In this document: one piece after another, positions 42,977-51,942 of the stretch
Layout of the letters: every line of letters starts with the position of its first letter
How positions within the stretch are numbered: the first letter of the stretch is position 1
DNA from: Neobittarella massiliensis (ex Bilen et al. 2018)
GTDB lineage: Bacteria; Bacillota; Clostridia; Oscillospirales; Ruminococcaceae
Assembly (NCBI RefSeq): GCF_900289145.1
Contig: NZ_OKQO01000001.1
Coordinates: 531,674-595,673, forward strand
Direction of reading: 5' to 3'
Length of the DNA: 64,000 bases
Notes under the pieces: generated by a model
What the model saw: the letters and a program-made list of their open reading frames with translations, nothing else
Database searches by the model: none
What the model was told of the DNA's origin: nothing
Position numbers and translations under genes: made by a program

Positions 42977-44563
42977 ATGAAAAGTATCAAGACCAGACTA
43001 CTGGCCGGGCTCACCGCAGCGGTGCTGCTGGCGAGCGCGTTTGCCGCGGCGGTACCGGCTTATGCCGAGGAGCCGACGCCGCCGGCCCAGGAGGTAAAGA
43101 CCGAGGGCGACTTTCAGTATGTGGAAAAAAGTGATGCCGTAGTCACGCTGGTGGGATATACCGGCAGCGAGACCCATCTGGTAATACCGGAGAAACTGGG
43201 CGAAAAAAGGGTGACGCATATAAACTTTGCCACGCCCAACGACCAGGTGACCGCGTTGACGCTCAACCGGCAGGGCGGTACCGGCTTTGATGAGGGGATC
43301 CGCACCATCTCGAACAACCTGCAGAGCATAGAGGTACAGGAGGGTAGCAGCCTGTACCTGAGCATCGACGGCGTGCTGTACCTGAGTGGCCACGATGACG
43401 AGACAAAGCCAGAACAGCTGGTTTATTACCCGCCTAAAAAGGCCGATAAGAGCTTTGCGATACCACAGACCGTTACGAGCATCTACGAGAGAGCCTTTAC
43501 CGGCGCCTGCTACCTGGAGGAAGTGACCATTCCCGCCGGGATAGAGTACATAGAGACCTCGGAGAATGATAAAAACGGTTACTTTGACGGCTGCAGCAGC
43601 CTAAAAGCCATTCATGTGGATAAAGGCAATGCCTGCTATCTCGATGTGGACGGCGTACTGTACAGAAAAAGTGGCGGCGAGAGTTCGATACTGCTGCGCT
43701 ACCCGGCTAAAAAGCCCGGGACCGAGCTGCGGCTGCCGGACAAGACAGAGGTGATCATGCCGGAGGCGCTGAAAGGCAGCGCGGTGACCGATATCTACGT
43801 GACCAATATGGCGATGAAAATTTTTATGCCGCAGACGGTGACCGACCAGCCGGCGGTGACCGTTTACGCACCGGAGGGTTCGATCGTGGCGCAAAAGGCC
43901 GCTATCTATATTGTAGCGCCGCACAAGTTTGTGCTGATCGCCGGCGAAGTTCCCGACCCGGACCCCACGCCGGACCCGGACCCGCAGCCACAACCCGATC
44001 CCCAGCCGCAGCCTGACCCCCAGCCGCAGCCTGACCCGGCGCCCAGCACCGAGCCGGTGCAGCAGACACTGATGGCGGACAGCGAGATCATGTACATGTA
44101 TATAGAGGCCAACGTGCCGATGGGGACCAAGGCCCAGCTGCGTGCGGTGCAGCAGGGGCCGGATTACGAGCGGATGCTGGCGATGAGCAGGGATCTGGAC
44201 GCCAAGCTGGCCCTGGTGGATCTCTCGTTTGACCTAAACGGCAGCAAGATCCAGCCGACGGGCAGCACCGCCTTAAAGATCCCGCTGGCTGAAGAGGCGG
44301 TTGCCTATCACTACCTGGTGTACCGCATAGACGAAGACGGGCAACTGGTGCAGGTACCCTGCGCGGTAAAAGACGGCCACCTGGTCATCACGGCGGACCA
44401 CTTTAGCCTGTACGCAGTGCTGTATGCCGACCACGCACTGACCGGCGGCGACAGCCCCGAGACCGGCGACGGCAGCGCCCCGCTGGTGCAGCTGCTGGTG
44501 GGCGGCTCGGTGGCGCTGTGCCTGTTGGCGGCCGGGGCCGTTAAACGGCGTCAGCGGGTGTAG
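42977..44563 (+). CDS. BspA-type leucine-rich-repeat surface protein with SPETG cell-wall anchor
   Basis: This 528-residue exported protein has a Sec signal peptide (about 1-30; basic start MKSIKTR, hydrophobic core, cleavage after AVPAYA). LRR_5/BspA-like repeats follow (about 45-300; YLSIDGVLYLSG, FAIPQTVTSIYERAFTGACYL, DVDGVLYRKS). Next is a (PDPQPQ)n wall-spanning linker (about 315-345), a conserved domain to about 495, then the sorting signal SPETGD, a hydrophobic helix and KRRQRV. SPxTG-type signals are used by sortases of this clade instead of LPxTG. Linker repeats are prone to length change. Confidence 0.88.
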   Translation: MKSIKTRLLAGLTAAVLLASAFAAAVPAYAEEPTPPAQEVKTEGDFQYVEKSDAVVTLVGYTGSETHLVIPEKLGEKRVTHINFATPNDQVTALTLNRQGGTGFDEGIRTISNNLQSIEVQEGSSLYLSIDGVLYLSGHDDETKPEQLVYYPPKKADKSFAIPQTVTSIYERAFTGACYLEEVTIPAGIEYIETSENDKNGYFDGCSSLKAIHVDKGNACYLDVDGVLYRKSGGESSILLRYPAKKPGTELRLPDKTEVIMPEALKGSAVTDIYVTNMAMKIFMPQTVTDQPAVTVYAPEGSIVAQKAAIYIVAPHKFVLIAGEVPDPDPTPDPDPQPQPDPQPQPDPQPQPDPAPSTEPVQQTLMADSEIMYMYIEANVPMGTKAQLRAVQQGPDYERMLAMSRDLDAKLALVDLSFDLNGSKIQPTGSTALKIPLAEEAVAYHYLVYRIDEDGQLVQVPCAVKDGHLVITADHFSLYAVLYADHALTGGDSPETGDGSAPLVQLLVGGSVALCLLAAGAVKRRQRV

Positions 44564-44591
44564 ATACCCGATAAAATGATGGTGAAAGAGC

Positions 44592-44620
44592 AAAAAGAGG
44601 CGGATATCCGCCTCTTTTTT
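44592..44620 (+). terminator. Terminator of the surface protein gene
   Basis: AAAAAGAGGCGGAT/ATCCGCCTCTTTTT is a perfect palindrome ending in a T7 run; it may work in both directions. Confidence 0.88.
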
Positions 44621-44641
44621 TCGTATAAAATGGACCGCGTA

Positions 44642-44685
44642 CAGACTGTGTGCTGACCGTGTGCAGACTTTGTGCTGACCGCGTG
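44642..44685. repeat. Tandem 22-bp direct repeat
   Basis: Two adjacent 22-bp units, each of the form CAGACT-n-TGTGCTGACCG-n-GTG, differ at two positions. They lie in the 285-bp gap between the surface protein and the ABC transporter genes, which otherwise shows nothing certain. Confidence 0.7.
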
Positions 44686-44848
44686 CGAGCAGACGCCAGC
44701 GACAAGGGGCGGGGCGGCCGTCTGCCACCACTGGGGTAAGCTACAGGCGGTACGGCTGTCGGCAGATACCTGCCGGCACGGGCACGGGGAGGAGTGCGGG
44801 GCTGGCAGTGGATAACTGGTGGCCGGTGGAGGGCGGATGTTGGAGGGC

Positions 44849-45505
44849 CTATTGCAGCGGCGCCAGCTTATACAGCATATCTACCTGGCGGGCCACGGCG
44901 GGGGAGTGAGTGACGATGATGACGCACTTATTTTCGCGGTGGGCCAGCTGGGTGAGGATGGCCATGACCTGATCCTGCGTTGTCTCGTCCAGATTGCCGG
45001 TGGGCTCGTCGGCCAAAATGACGGCCGGATCGTAAGAGAGCGCCCGGGCGATGGCTACCCGCTGCTGCTCGCCGCCCGAGAGGTGCAGCACCCGGCGGTC
45101 GGCTTTTTCGCGCTCGATGCCCACCTTTTGCAGCAGCTTTAGGGCGTGGCCGCGGTAGTCGCGGTACTGTTTGCCGGAGATGTGCATCGAGAGCACGATA
45201 TTTTCGGTGGCGGTGAGGCTGGGCAGCAGGTTGAAGCTCTGAAACACCACCCCCACATCGCGGCTGCGATAGCGGTAGCGGTCGCAGGCGGCCAGGTCGC
45301 GCCCATCAAACAGCACCCGCCCGCTGGTGGGCAGAGTGAGCCCCGACAGCAGCGACAGCAGCGTGGTCTTGCCGGCGCCGGAGCGGCCGACGATCCCGTA
45401 GACCGACCCGGGAGAGAACTGGTAGCTGATATCGCGCAGCACCTGCACCCGCTGCCGGGTACCGGTATAGCTGTAGCCCACCTGATCGAGTTGTAGTATG
45501 CTCAT
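44849..45505 (-). CDS. ABC transporter ATP-binding protein (MacB/LolD type)
   Basis: This 218-residue ATPase has Walker A VGRSGAGKTTLLSLLSGL (about 36-53), Q-loop VFQSFNLLPSLTATEN, signature LSGGEQQRVAIARAL, Walker B AVILADEPTGNLD and the H-loop IVTHSPAVARQ. This is the MacB/LolD/FtsE group that pairs with FtsX-like permeases. It is co-directional with, and 76 nt downstream of, such a permease. Export of a peptide or envelope-related cargo is plausible but not shown. Confidence 0.93.
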   Translation of the reverse strand: MSILQLDQVGYSYTGTRQRVQVLRDISYQFSPGSVYGIVGRSGAGKTTLLSLLSGLTLPTSGRVLFDGRDLAACDRYRYRSRDVGVVFQSFNLLPSLTATENIVLSMHISGKQYRDYRGHALKLLQKVGIEREKADRRVLHLSGGEQQRVAIARALSYDPAVILADEPTGNLDETTQDQVMAILTQLAHRENKCVIIVTHSPAVARQVDMLYKLAPLQ

Positions 45506-45581
45506 ATGTCGTATCGCGCCGCCGCAGATGTGGCGGCGCGCCTCCTTTCGCGGTAGAGTAGTGCCCCGGCGGGGGCGGTGA

Positions 45582-47138
45582 CTAGCGGTCGGCCAGTATC
45601 TGTAGCGGCTCGTAGCGCATGATGAACACGACGCCCACCGCCGACGAGACGATCGAGAGGGCTATGCCCAGCCCCAACAGCTGCAGCAGTACCTGCAGGT
45701 CGAGCGAGGCGTTTACCTGATCGACGTAGTCGGCGGCCCCCTGTACCATGCCGCCAAAGCCGCCGGGCGCCCCGCCGGGCATATCGCCGCTGGCGGCCGC
45801 TGTGTTTTTGTCCGCGCCGCGGCCGCCCATATCACCGGGCTGCTGTATGCTCTGGCTGGTACTGCTCTGCTGGGCCGAGAGCAGCGCGTTGCCCACCGGC
45901 ACCGAGGCGACGGCGCCGATACCGGTGCCGATGATGAAGCTGGCCACGGTGACGCAGAACATCTCCAGCACGAACTGCAGCGCCACCTTGCTCTTTTTCA
46001 TGCCGATGGCGGTGAGCACCCCCACCTCGTATTTGCGCTCGCGGATGGTGAAGATGCCGAACACCACCAGAATGACGGCGCCGATGGCCAGCACCACCAG
46101 CAAAAACCAGCCGGCAAAGTTAGAGAGGTTTTCCAGCGGGGTCAGGCTCTGCTCAAAGCGGCTGATATCGGACGACTGCACAGTGTAGTCGTCCGGCAGG
46201 CCCAGAGCCCGGGCCTGCTCCTCGAACTGCTCGTAGTGGGCGACGTCGGCAAAGTAGTAGGTGCCGGCAGTTTGGCTGCGCAGGGCGGAGGTGGAGGTGA
46301 TGCCGGTGTCGGCGTCGGTAGAGGTGGTGGCCCGGCTCGCGGAGTCGGTACAGATCTGCTGCAGCGTGGCAAAGGAGGTGATGATCTGGTTGGCCGGGTC
46401 GGACGCGGTGGAGAACATGGGGCCCATCTGGCCGCTGTCGCTGCTGCTGTTTTGGTAGATGCCGGTCACGGTGAGCGCATAGGTCTCGCTGTCGGCGCTG
46501 GGGTTTTTGAGCGTGATGGTATCGCCCACGGCCAAGCCGTTGAGGGTGGCCAGCTCGCTGGAGATGAGACAGCTGTTGTCGCCGGCGCTAAAGTCGGGCA
46601 GCTGGCCGCTGGTGAGCGCCAGCGTGCCTTGCTGATAGCCGGAGATATCGCCGGCGTCGGTGTAGCCGGAGACGGTGAAGTCGCCCTGGACCCCCATCTG
46701 GCTGCGGCCGCCCATCCCGCCGGGCATATCGCCGTCCTGCCCGCTGCCGGACTGTTGGGCGGCGCTGTCGGTGGAGAACGGCTCCAGCTCACCCGCGGCC
46801 GAGAGCGAGCTGGAGATGGTATAGGTGAAGCGCTGCACACATTCGGCGGTGGCGTACAGCTCGAGCTGCTCTAAGGATAGATCCTGTGCACCGGAGAGCG
46901 CCTGGCGCATATCTTCCCCGGACTGCTGGCTCCTCTCCATCATGCCCTGACGATCGACGCTGATCTGGGCGGTGATGGCGAGGTCGGCCAGGCCGTCCTC
47001 TTTGGCGGTGACGGCGGCCTGCCGGATGCACAGGGCGATACAGCAGGCCACGGCGATGACCCCGGTGATGATGCCGATGAGGATGCTGCGCCCCTTGTAG
47101 CGGGTGATGTTGCGCATGGCGTTATGAAAAATATACAT
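45582..47138 (-). CDS. MacB/FtsX-like ABC transporter permease
   Basis: This 518-residue permease begins MYIFHNAMRNITRYKGRSIL, with a first membrane helix IGIITGVIAVACCIALCI. A large extracellular MacB periplasmic core-type domain (about 50-330, rich in S/T/G/Q) is followed by three helices (FAGWFLLVVLAIGAVILVVF; ALQFVLEMFCVTVASFIIG; LLQLLGLGIALSIVSSAVGV). A glycine-rich disordered insert (about 415-455; PGDMGGRGADKNTAAAS, PGGAPGGFGGM) is unusual. RERKYEVGVLTAIGM is the classic coupling segment. ATG 47138 has AGGAGG upstream at rather long spacing. Confidence 0.88.
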   Translation of the reverse strand: MYIFHNAMRNITRYKGRSILIGIITGVIAVACCIALCIRQAAVTAKEDGLADLAITAQISVDRQGMMERSQQSGEDMRQALSGAQDLSLEQLELYATAECVQRFTYTISSSLSAAGELEPFSTDSAAQQSGSGQDGDMPGGMGGRSQMGVQGDFTVSGYTDAGDISGYQQGTLALTSGQLPDFSAGDNSCLISSELATLNGLAVGDTITLKNPSADSETYALTVTGIYQNSSSDSGQMGPMFSTASDPANQIITSFATLQQICTDSASRATTSTDADTGITSTSALRSQTAGTYYFADVAHYEQFEEQARALGLPDDYTVQSSDISRFEQSLTPLENLSNFAGWFLLVVLAIGAVILVVFGIFTIRERKYEVGVLTAIGMKKSKVALQFVLEMFCVTVASFIIGTGIGAVASVPVGNALLSAQQSSTSQSIQQPGDMGGRGADKNTAAASGDMPGGAPGGFGGMVQGAADYVDQVNASLDLQVLLQLLGLGIALSIVSSAVGVVFIMRYEPLQILADR

Positions 47139-47650
47139 AGACGGGGGTTCCTCCTTGTATAGTCGATACAAAGAGCATAGCCCGGCCAGTTGACCGCATT
47201 TTGTATAGCAGGTGATGGGCGGGTGAACGCCGCACTTATTTTGCATGGGAGCGCGCGGGTCGGCACCGCCGGTGGGCGGTAAGCGGCGTTTCGGCGGCGC
47301 CGGGGTGCGGGGCGGTATGGCGGGTACCGCTCGCGGCGGCGCGGGTGGTCAGGGGAGGGGGGAGCACTTTACAGCGTCGTTGAGGGCACAAGCAGGACAG
47401 CGGGCATTAGGCGCCGTAGCGGGGAAAAAGAGGGCGGGTACAGGGCTGCTGATGGGGGTGTTGGGGAGGTGTTGGGGGGATGAAGGCGGGTGTGGGAGAC
47501 CGCGCGGCGCGGGCGACAGACGGCGGCTGGGTGGGGCCTTGCCGCCGGACGGTGATAGATAGTGTATGGGCCGGCAACGCGCGCGGCAATAACGGGGCAG
47601 CAGCGCGGGCAAACAGGGCCGCTGGGGACAAGAGTTCATGGCCGGGGGAA
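47139..47650. other. Very G-rich intergenic region without a credible gene
   Basis: Open frames here have only composition-driven Gly/Arg/Ala-rich translations. At about 47454-47493 four G runs (GGGGG-TGTT-GGGG-AGGTGTT-GGGGGG, then GGCGGG) could form a G-quadruplex on the plus strand. It separates the divergent-looking ABC permease start from a MerR gene terminator. Confidence 0.5.
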
Positions 47651-47682
47651 CAAAAAGGGCCCGACCGAGAGCGGTCGGGCCC
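47651..47682 (-). terminator. Terminator of the MerR-GyrI-like gene
   Basis: GGGCCCGACC (47657-47666) and GGTCGGGCCC (47673-47682) form a perfect 10-bp stem; the minus strand continues with TTTTT. Confidence 0.85.
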
Positions 47683-47702
47683 AGGGGCGCGGCAGTGGGC
47701 AG

Positions 47703-48506
47703 CTAGGACGGCGCCACCGCGACGGTGACCCGGGTGACATACTGGCTCATATCGGCGATGGCCAGCTCGTTGAGGCCCAGTTCACAGGCGTATCCTGTCA
47801 GCTTGAGGTGGTTTTCCCGGGAAAACTGCAACATCTTATCGTAGAGACGCGGCAGGCCATCCCAGTCGCCCACCCAGTAGCCGCAGAGGTAGTCGCCGGC
47901 GGGCAGCACCAGCCGCCGACTGCTGCGACAGCTGGCGGGCACCGGCACGAACAGCCCGTCGTAGACCGAAAAATCGCCTCGGTATACCTTGTCGGCGCTG
48001 ATATAGCTGCCGAACCCGGTCTGATACTCGTCGGCCTGCCACAGCTGCCCCAGGATGGCGGCCGCCTGGTGGGAGTCGTCACCGGGCATGGGGGCGGTGA
48101 GCAGATAGGTGGCGGGGCACTGGACCAGCTCGACCTGGCCGCTCTGTACCCGGCGGCAGGTGTGGAGCATCTCTTTTTTCTGCTGTAAGATCTTTTTGGC
48201 GCGGCGCAGCTTTTTGAGCTCCTCATCGATCTGCTGCAGGCGGGCGTCGGCCATCTGTAAAAAGGCGTCGGCGCTGGGGTGCTGACGGTAGGTCCTGATC
48301 TCGCTCAGCTGTACGCCCAGCTCTTTGAGCATGCGGATGTGTCCCAGCTCGATGGTCTGCTGGGCGTCGTAGTAGCGGTAGCCGTTCTCCCCCTTATAGC
48401 TGGGGGAGAACAGGCCGATCTGGTCGTAGTAATGCAGTGTGCGGCGGCAGAGACCGTGCAGGTCGGCAAATTGAGCGGTCGTCAGCCGCACCGGATATTT
48501 TTTCAT
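47703..48506 (-). CDS. MerR family regulator with C-terminal effector-binding domain
   Basis: This 267-residue protein has an N-terminal MerR helix-turn-helix (MKKYPVRLTTAQFADLHGLC, TLHYYDQIGLFSPSYKGENG, YRYYDAQQTIELGHIRMLKE), a linker coiled coil (about 85-125), and a C-terminal GyrI/BmrR-like domain (about 130-265) that typically binds hydrophobic compounds. ATG 48506 has AAGGAG at 7-8 nt. It is divergent from a GNAT gene whose promoter has MerR spacing, and a separate GyrI-like protein lies at 49600, so a drug-response role is plausible. Confidence 0.85.
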   Translation of the reverse strand: MKKYPVRLTTAQFADLHGLCRRTLHYYDQIGLFSPSYKGENGYRYYDAQQTIELGHIRMLKELGVQLSEIRTYRQHPSADAFLQMADARLQQIDEELKKLRRAKKILQQKKEMLHTCRRVQSGQVELVQCPATYLLTAPMPGDDSHQAAAILGQLWQADEYQTGFGSYISADKVYRGDFSVYDGLFVPVPASCRSSRRLVLPAGDYLCGYWVGDWDGLPRLYDKMLQFSRENHLKLTGYACELGLNELAIADMSQYVTRVTVAVAPS

Positions 48507-48517
48507 GAAAATTCTCC

Positions 48518-48548
48518 TTGACTTTACAGCTACTGTATACTTTATGCT
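48518..48548 (+). promoter_or_regulatory. MerR-type promoter of the GNAT gene
   Basis: TTGACT (48518-48523), 19 bp, TATGCT (48543-48548), with the dyad TACAG-CTA-CTGTA (48525-48537) in the spacer. It lies between the divergent MerR and GNAT genes and resembles BmrR-like targets. Confidence 0.65.
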
Positions 48549-48591
48549 CCTAGTATACCCCAGAAAGGGGCAACAGAAAAGGAGCGATACC

Positions 48592-49260
48592 ATGCGACAA
48601 GAAGTAATACTGCGGGCGCTGCAAAAAAGTGATCTGGGCGCCATAGAAGATATCATCCGCCGCGCCTGGCACTACGACGACCTGGCCGGCCCCGACACTG
48701 CCCGGCAGCTGGCAGCGGTGTTTTTGCGCAGCTGCCTAAAAAACCAGACCTTTGTGCGGGTGGCGGCGGTGGACGGCGTGCCGGTGGGGGTGATCATGGG
48801 GCGCAGCGACCGGTCGTACCGCTGGCGGCTGCGCGAAGCGGCGGGGCAGGCAGCGGCAATTCTGCGGCTGCTGGCAAGCCGGGAGGGGCGCGCGGTGTCG
48901 CGCATCTTTCGCAGTGTGGACAGCATCGACCGGCAGTTGCTGGCCCCGCGGCGGGCGATGTTTCAGGGCGAGCTGTCGTTTTTTGCCGTGCGGGAAGACT
49001 GCCGCGGCCTGGGCGTGGGACAAAAGCTGTTTGACGCGCTGCGGACATACATGAGCCGGGAGGACGTGCAGCGGTTTTACCTGTTTACCGACACCAGCTG
49101 CAACTACGGCTTTTACGAGCACCAAGGTATGCGGCGATACGCCCGGCAGGACCACATTTTTGACATGGGTGGCCGCCGGGAGGAGATGCACTTTTTTCTG
49201 TACAGCTCGCCGCCGGCAGAGCAGTGGGAAAAAACGGATGAAAAAGCTGGTGCGCGGTAG
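48592..49260 (+). CDS. GNAT family N-acetyltransferase
   Basis: This 222-residue acyltransferase has the acetyl-CoA-binding motif A in LSFFAVREDCRGLGVGQKLF (about 126-145; Q/R-x-x-G-x-G/A) and YEHQGMRRY as motif B. A long middle segment (about 60-120, Arg-rich helix) is an insertion relative to minimal GNATs. The substrate is unknown; control by the divergent MerR regulator suggests detoxification. AAAAGGAG precedes the ATG. Confidence 0.82.
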   Translation: MRQEVILRALQKSDLGAIEDIIRRAWHYDDLAGPDTARQLAAVFLRSCLKNQTFVRVAAVDGVPVGVIMGRSDRSYRWRLREAAGQAAAILRLLASREGRAVSRIFRSVDSIDRQLLAPRRAMFQGELSFFAVREDCRGLGVGQKLFDALRTYMSREDVQRFYLFTDTSCNYGFYEHQGMRRYARQDHIFDMGGRREEMHFFLYSSPPAEQWEKTDEKAGAR

Positions 49261-49599
49261 GTGCGGCGGCCGCAGCAGCAGAGCGCACAAAGCCACATAG
49301 GGGACAGGCGGGACTTACCGGATAAGGCCTTTAAAAAGAGCGGACGGCAGGAGCGCTGTATGTCGCCCTGACCCGCCGCGGGGCGGATCGCACCGGCACA
49401 AGGCAGCAGGCCCGAACGGTGCGCTGTGCCGGAGATGCCGGGCGGATAGAGGGGAACTGCCGGCACGGCGGGCAATACCGGCGGCAAACCGACCGCCTAC
49501 CGGCCAGCCGACGGGCTAAAACGGGTTTTAAAAATGTGTTTGCAAAACATTTTATAGGGTGGTAGTCTCAGCTTATCCCATGTGAAAAGGAGTGCAGAT
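49261..49599. other. Gene-free gap with a short A+T-rich dyad
   Basis: No credible coding frame. Just before the next gene AAAATGT (49531-49537) and ACATTTT (49547-49553) form an inverted repeat in an A+T-rich patch, a possible operator/promoter region for the GyrI-like gene. Confidence 0.35.
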
Positions 49600-50073
49600 A
49601 TGAAGACATTTATAGAGGAGCTGCCCGCCCAGCCGGTGGTGTACATGCGCCGTACCGGCCCCTACGGGGAGGAGAACCGGGCGCTTATGCAGGCCATGAA
49701 GGCGTGGCTGCACGACCGCGGGCTCTGGTGTGCGGGCGGGGTGCTGTATGCTGTGGCCCGGGACGACCCCGCCGTTGTCCCACCGAAAAAATGCCGCTAC
49801 GACGTGTGCTATGTCACCCGGCGGGAACTGGCGGATGTGGCGGTGCGCCGCGGCACTTTGCCGGCGGGGCGATACTTGGTCTGTGAAATTGCGCATACCG
49901 CCGCTGCGGTGGGGCAGTTTTGGGGGCAGGTCGGCACTGCCGCGGCGGCTGTGGGGGAACGGCTCGATGGGAGCCGGCCGATCTTGGAGCGGTACCCGAT
50001 CGCGCTGGTCGAGGAGGGGAGGTGCCAGTTCTGCCTACCTGTGTTTGCCCGCGGCCCCGGAGATAGAGGGTAG
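49600..50073 (+). CDS. GyrI-like small-molecule-binding protein
   Basis: This 157-residue SHV-fold protein resembles SbmC/GyrI and AraC effector-binding domains: LPAQPVVYMRRTGPYGEENR at the start, AVARDDPAVVPPKKCRYDVC in the middle (the usual DDP-x5-RYD block), and LPAGRYLVCEIAHTAAAVGQ. Such stand-alone domains bind or hydrolyse hydrophobic toxins or modulate gyrase. No DNA-binding domain is present. ATG 49600 has AAAAGGAG about 7 nt upstream. Confidence 0.82.
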   Translation: MKTFIEELPAQPVVYMRRTGPYGEENRALMQAMKAWLHDRGLWCAGGVLYAVARDDPAVVPPKKCRYDVCYVTRRELADVAVRRGTLPAGRYLVCEIAHTAAAVGQFWGQVGTAAAAVGERLDGSRPILERYPIALVEEGRCQFCLPVFARGPGDRG

Positions 50074-50405
50074 GGGCGCTCTGCCGGGCATACCGCTGCT
50101 GCCGGCGGTGGAAAAACAGGTGACGATTTGAGACTTGAGTGTACAGGTGTGAAAAGCGGCTTTCCGTATAGCACCTGTCCAACAGGGGCATTTGAAAAAG
50201 GATGTTTTTGGGCGTATTCGGCTGTGGGACCGAGTGCAGAGGATAGCCGATGGGTAAGGACGGATTTTACTTATACCTAAATACAGCATACAGCCACCCC
50301 GCGAACTGTTGGAGTTTGTGGGGTGGCCTGCTTGTGGAGACCGCTCGGTCATGCCTGGCCGCTCTTGTAGGCGCATATTGCTTTTTACAGTGCCCAGTTC
50401 AGTGC
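50074..50405. other. Gap with a convergent-gene hairpin
   Basis: GCCACCCC (50293-50300) pairs with GGGGTGGC (50320-50327) around a 19-nt loop with further partial pairing; it may terminate one or both of the flanking convergent genes. Nothing else credible was seen. Confidence 0.4.
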
Positions 50406-51461
50406 TCAGTTACTCTGTCGGGTCAGAGGAAAGGTTACCCTCCAGTTTCCTTTTGTCATCCTATTAGAAGTTATAAAGTCACCATGTAACGTGTACTTTG
50501 AAATTTCACTTTGCGGGATATCGAAAACATAGTTGTAATAGTCGATCCGCTCGCCTCTATCGTCGTGATCGACAAAATTGAAACTGTAGTTGCAATCTAT
50601 TTGATCGCCAGTACTGTCTTTTAAATAAAAGGACCCATAATTGCCTTTGTTCAGATTGTCGACAACCGCTGTTTGAATATGAAGTTTTCCCTCAATGTAG
50701 CCAATACCTGTTAGATCAATGCCATCTACAGGAAATTCTTTCATGGGCGAAGACGGGATCAGGGCGGCGGGGTCTTCTTCATCAAATTGCCCGCAATCCA
50801 CTTTGCCACTTCCGGTGATATTTGAGACGTTTTGAGTGGCTTGTGCGGCGGTAACAGATGAGAGAGATACAGGGATTTTGATCTCATCATATACTTGTTT
50901 GTGACTCAAAAATTCCTTTACTGTAAAGGTGATCTTGTCACCCGTAATGTCTCTGTTTTCCGCTCCCTCAATAGTAATTAAAAATGTTGCTGTTTTTGTG
51001 CGGTCATCATACCCGATACGCTCACAATGTGCGGAGCTGTCGAATGGACAGTTTATGGAATAGCTATCAAATAAATCTGTGGTCGCATCGATGCGGTCTC
51101 CTGTTCGGTCTTGCATGGTTATGTAGATCTCTGCCACATGACCATGTATATAGGCTGACACCACTTCCATTTTTATACCGCTGTCCTCGTCTGATCTTTG
51201 GACAGGCATAAAAAACTGTGCGATAGTCGGGGAGACAGCATACATGAGTTCATATACCGGTTCTACCGCTGCAGCTAAAGCTGGCATTGCAAGTGACAGA
51301 CACAGACAGGCCGAAACCAGTGCTACTACTGGTTTGCGGATCGCATAAAGTGTATGGTGAGATCTTTGCTCTATTTTTTTAGCCTCACGGATCGTGCTCT
51401 GCAGTAAACTTTTATCGGGGCGCACCTGCTCGTTGAGTTGACGATACTGCTCTCTAAACAT
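50406..51461 (-). CDS. Anti-sigma factor-like membrane protein (DUF4179 type)
   Basis: This 351-residue protein has a short cytoplasmic head (about 1-44; MFREQYRQLNEQVRPDKSLL), one membrane helix (VVALVSACLCLSLAMPALAA) and a large extracellular beta-rich domain (about 70-351; YELMYAVSPTIAQFFMPVQR, SGIKMEVVSAYIHGHVAEIY). This fits the DUF4179/RsiV-like partners of ECF sigma factors. It overlaps the upstream sigma gene by 8 nt, so the two are coupled. The pair is less G+C-rich than nearby genes. A decayed paralogous pair lies at 30323-32095. Confidence 0.8.
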   Translation of the reverse strand: MFREQYRQLNEQVRPDKSLLQSTIREAKKIEQRSHHTLYAIRKPVVALVSACLCLSLAMPALAAAVEPVYELMYAVSPTIAQFFMPVQRSDEDSGIKMEVVSAYIHGHVAEIYITMQDRTGDRIDATTDLFDSYSINCPFDSSAHCERIGYDDRTKTATFLITIEGAENRDITGDKITFTVKEFLSHKQVYDEIKIPVSLSSVTAAQATQNVSNITGSGKVDCGQFDEEDPAALIPSSPMKEFPVDGIDLTGIGYIEGKLHIQTAVVDNLNKGNYGSFYLKDSTGDQIDCNYSFNFVDHDDRGERIDYYNYVFDIPQSEISKYTLHGDFITSNRMTKGNWRVTFPLTRQSN

Positions 51462-51942
51462 AATCTTCCTCCTTCATGAATTTTTTTAACATAGCTCTTG
51501 CTCTGGTGAGCTGCGTTCTCACGGTCGAATTTTTGCGATGCAGAATAGCACTGATTTTTTTAAGTGGCATATTTTCGTAATAGAATAGATGGACGACTTC
51601 ACGATATTTTGGTGGCAATCGATTCAGTTCGGTGTGGAGATCGATGCTTTCTCTGGTTTCAAATACGATCTCATCGCAGAGCTCATGTGTGTTTTTATTC
51701 CACAGGGAACTCCAAAAACTGTTGGAACAATTTATCGTCACTCGTATGAGCCATGCTTTTCGATGTTCTTCATCTCTAAAAACCGGTCTCTTTTTCACAT
51801 AGCGGAAAAAGACTTCTTGAAAGACATCATCGGCATCGTGCTTTGTTCCTGTTCGAGCAAAAGCAAGTCGATATACCATATCGGAATACTGCTTAATTAC
51901 TTTTTCAGTGCAATCATTCGTACGCAATGATCGCTGTTCCAT
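51454..51942 (-). CDS. ECF subfamily RNA polymerase sigma factor
   Basis: This 162-residue sigma-70 family protein has region 2 VIKQYSDMVYRLAFARTGTK followed by HDADDVFQEVFFRYV, and region 4 LPPKYREVVHLFYYENMPLK followed by KISAILHRKNSTVRTQLTRAR, given here as KISAILHRKNSTV and RTQLTRARAMLKKF. It likely responds to an envelope signal through the coupled anti-sigma protein. The stop overlaps the partner gene's ATG. Confidence 0.92.
   Translation of the reverse strand: MEQRSLRTNDCTEKVIKQYSDMVYRLAFARTGTKHDADDVFQEVFFRYVKKRPVFRDEEHRKAWLIRVTINCSNSFWSSLWNKNTHELCDEIVFETRESIDLHTELNRLPPKYREVVHLFYYENMPLKKISAILHRKNSTVRTQLTRARAMLKKFMKEEDYV

Noticed and set aside
47245..47562. Plus-strand 105-codon Gly/Arg-rich open frame
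   Set aside because: Low-complexity translation of a G-rich spacer without a ribosome site or conservation signs.
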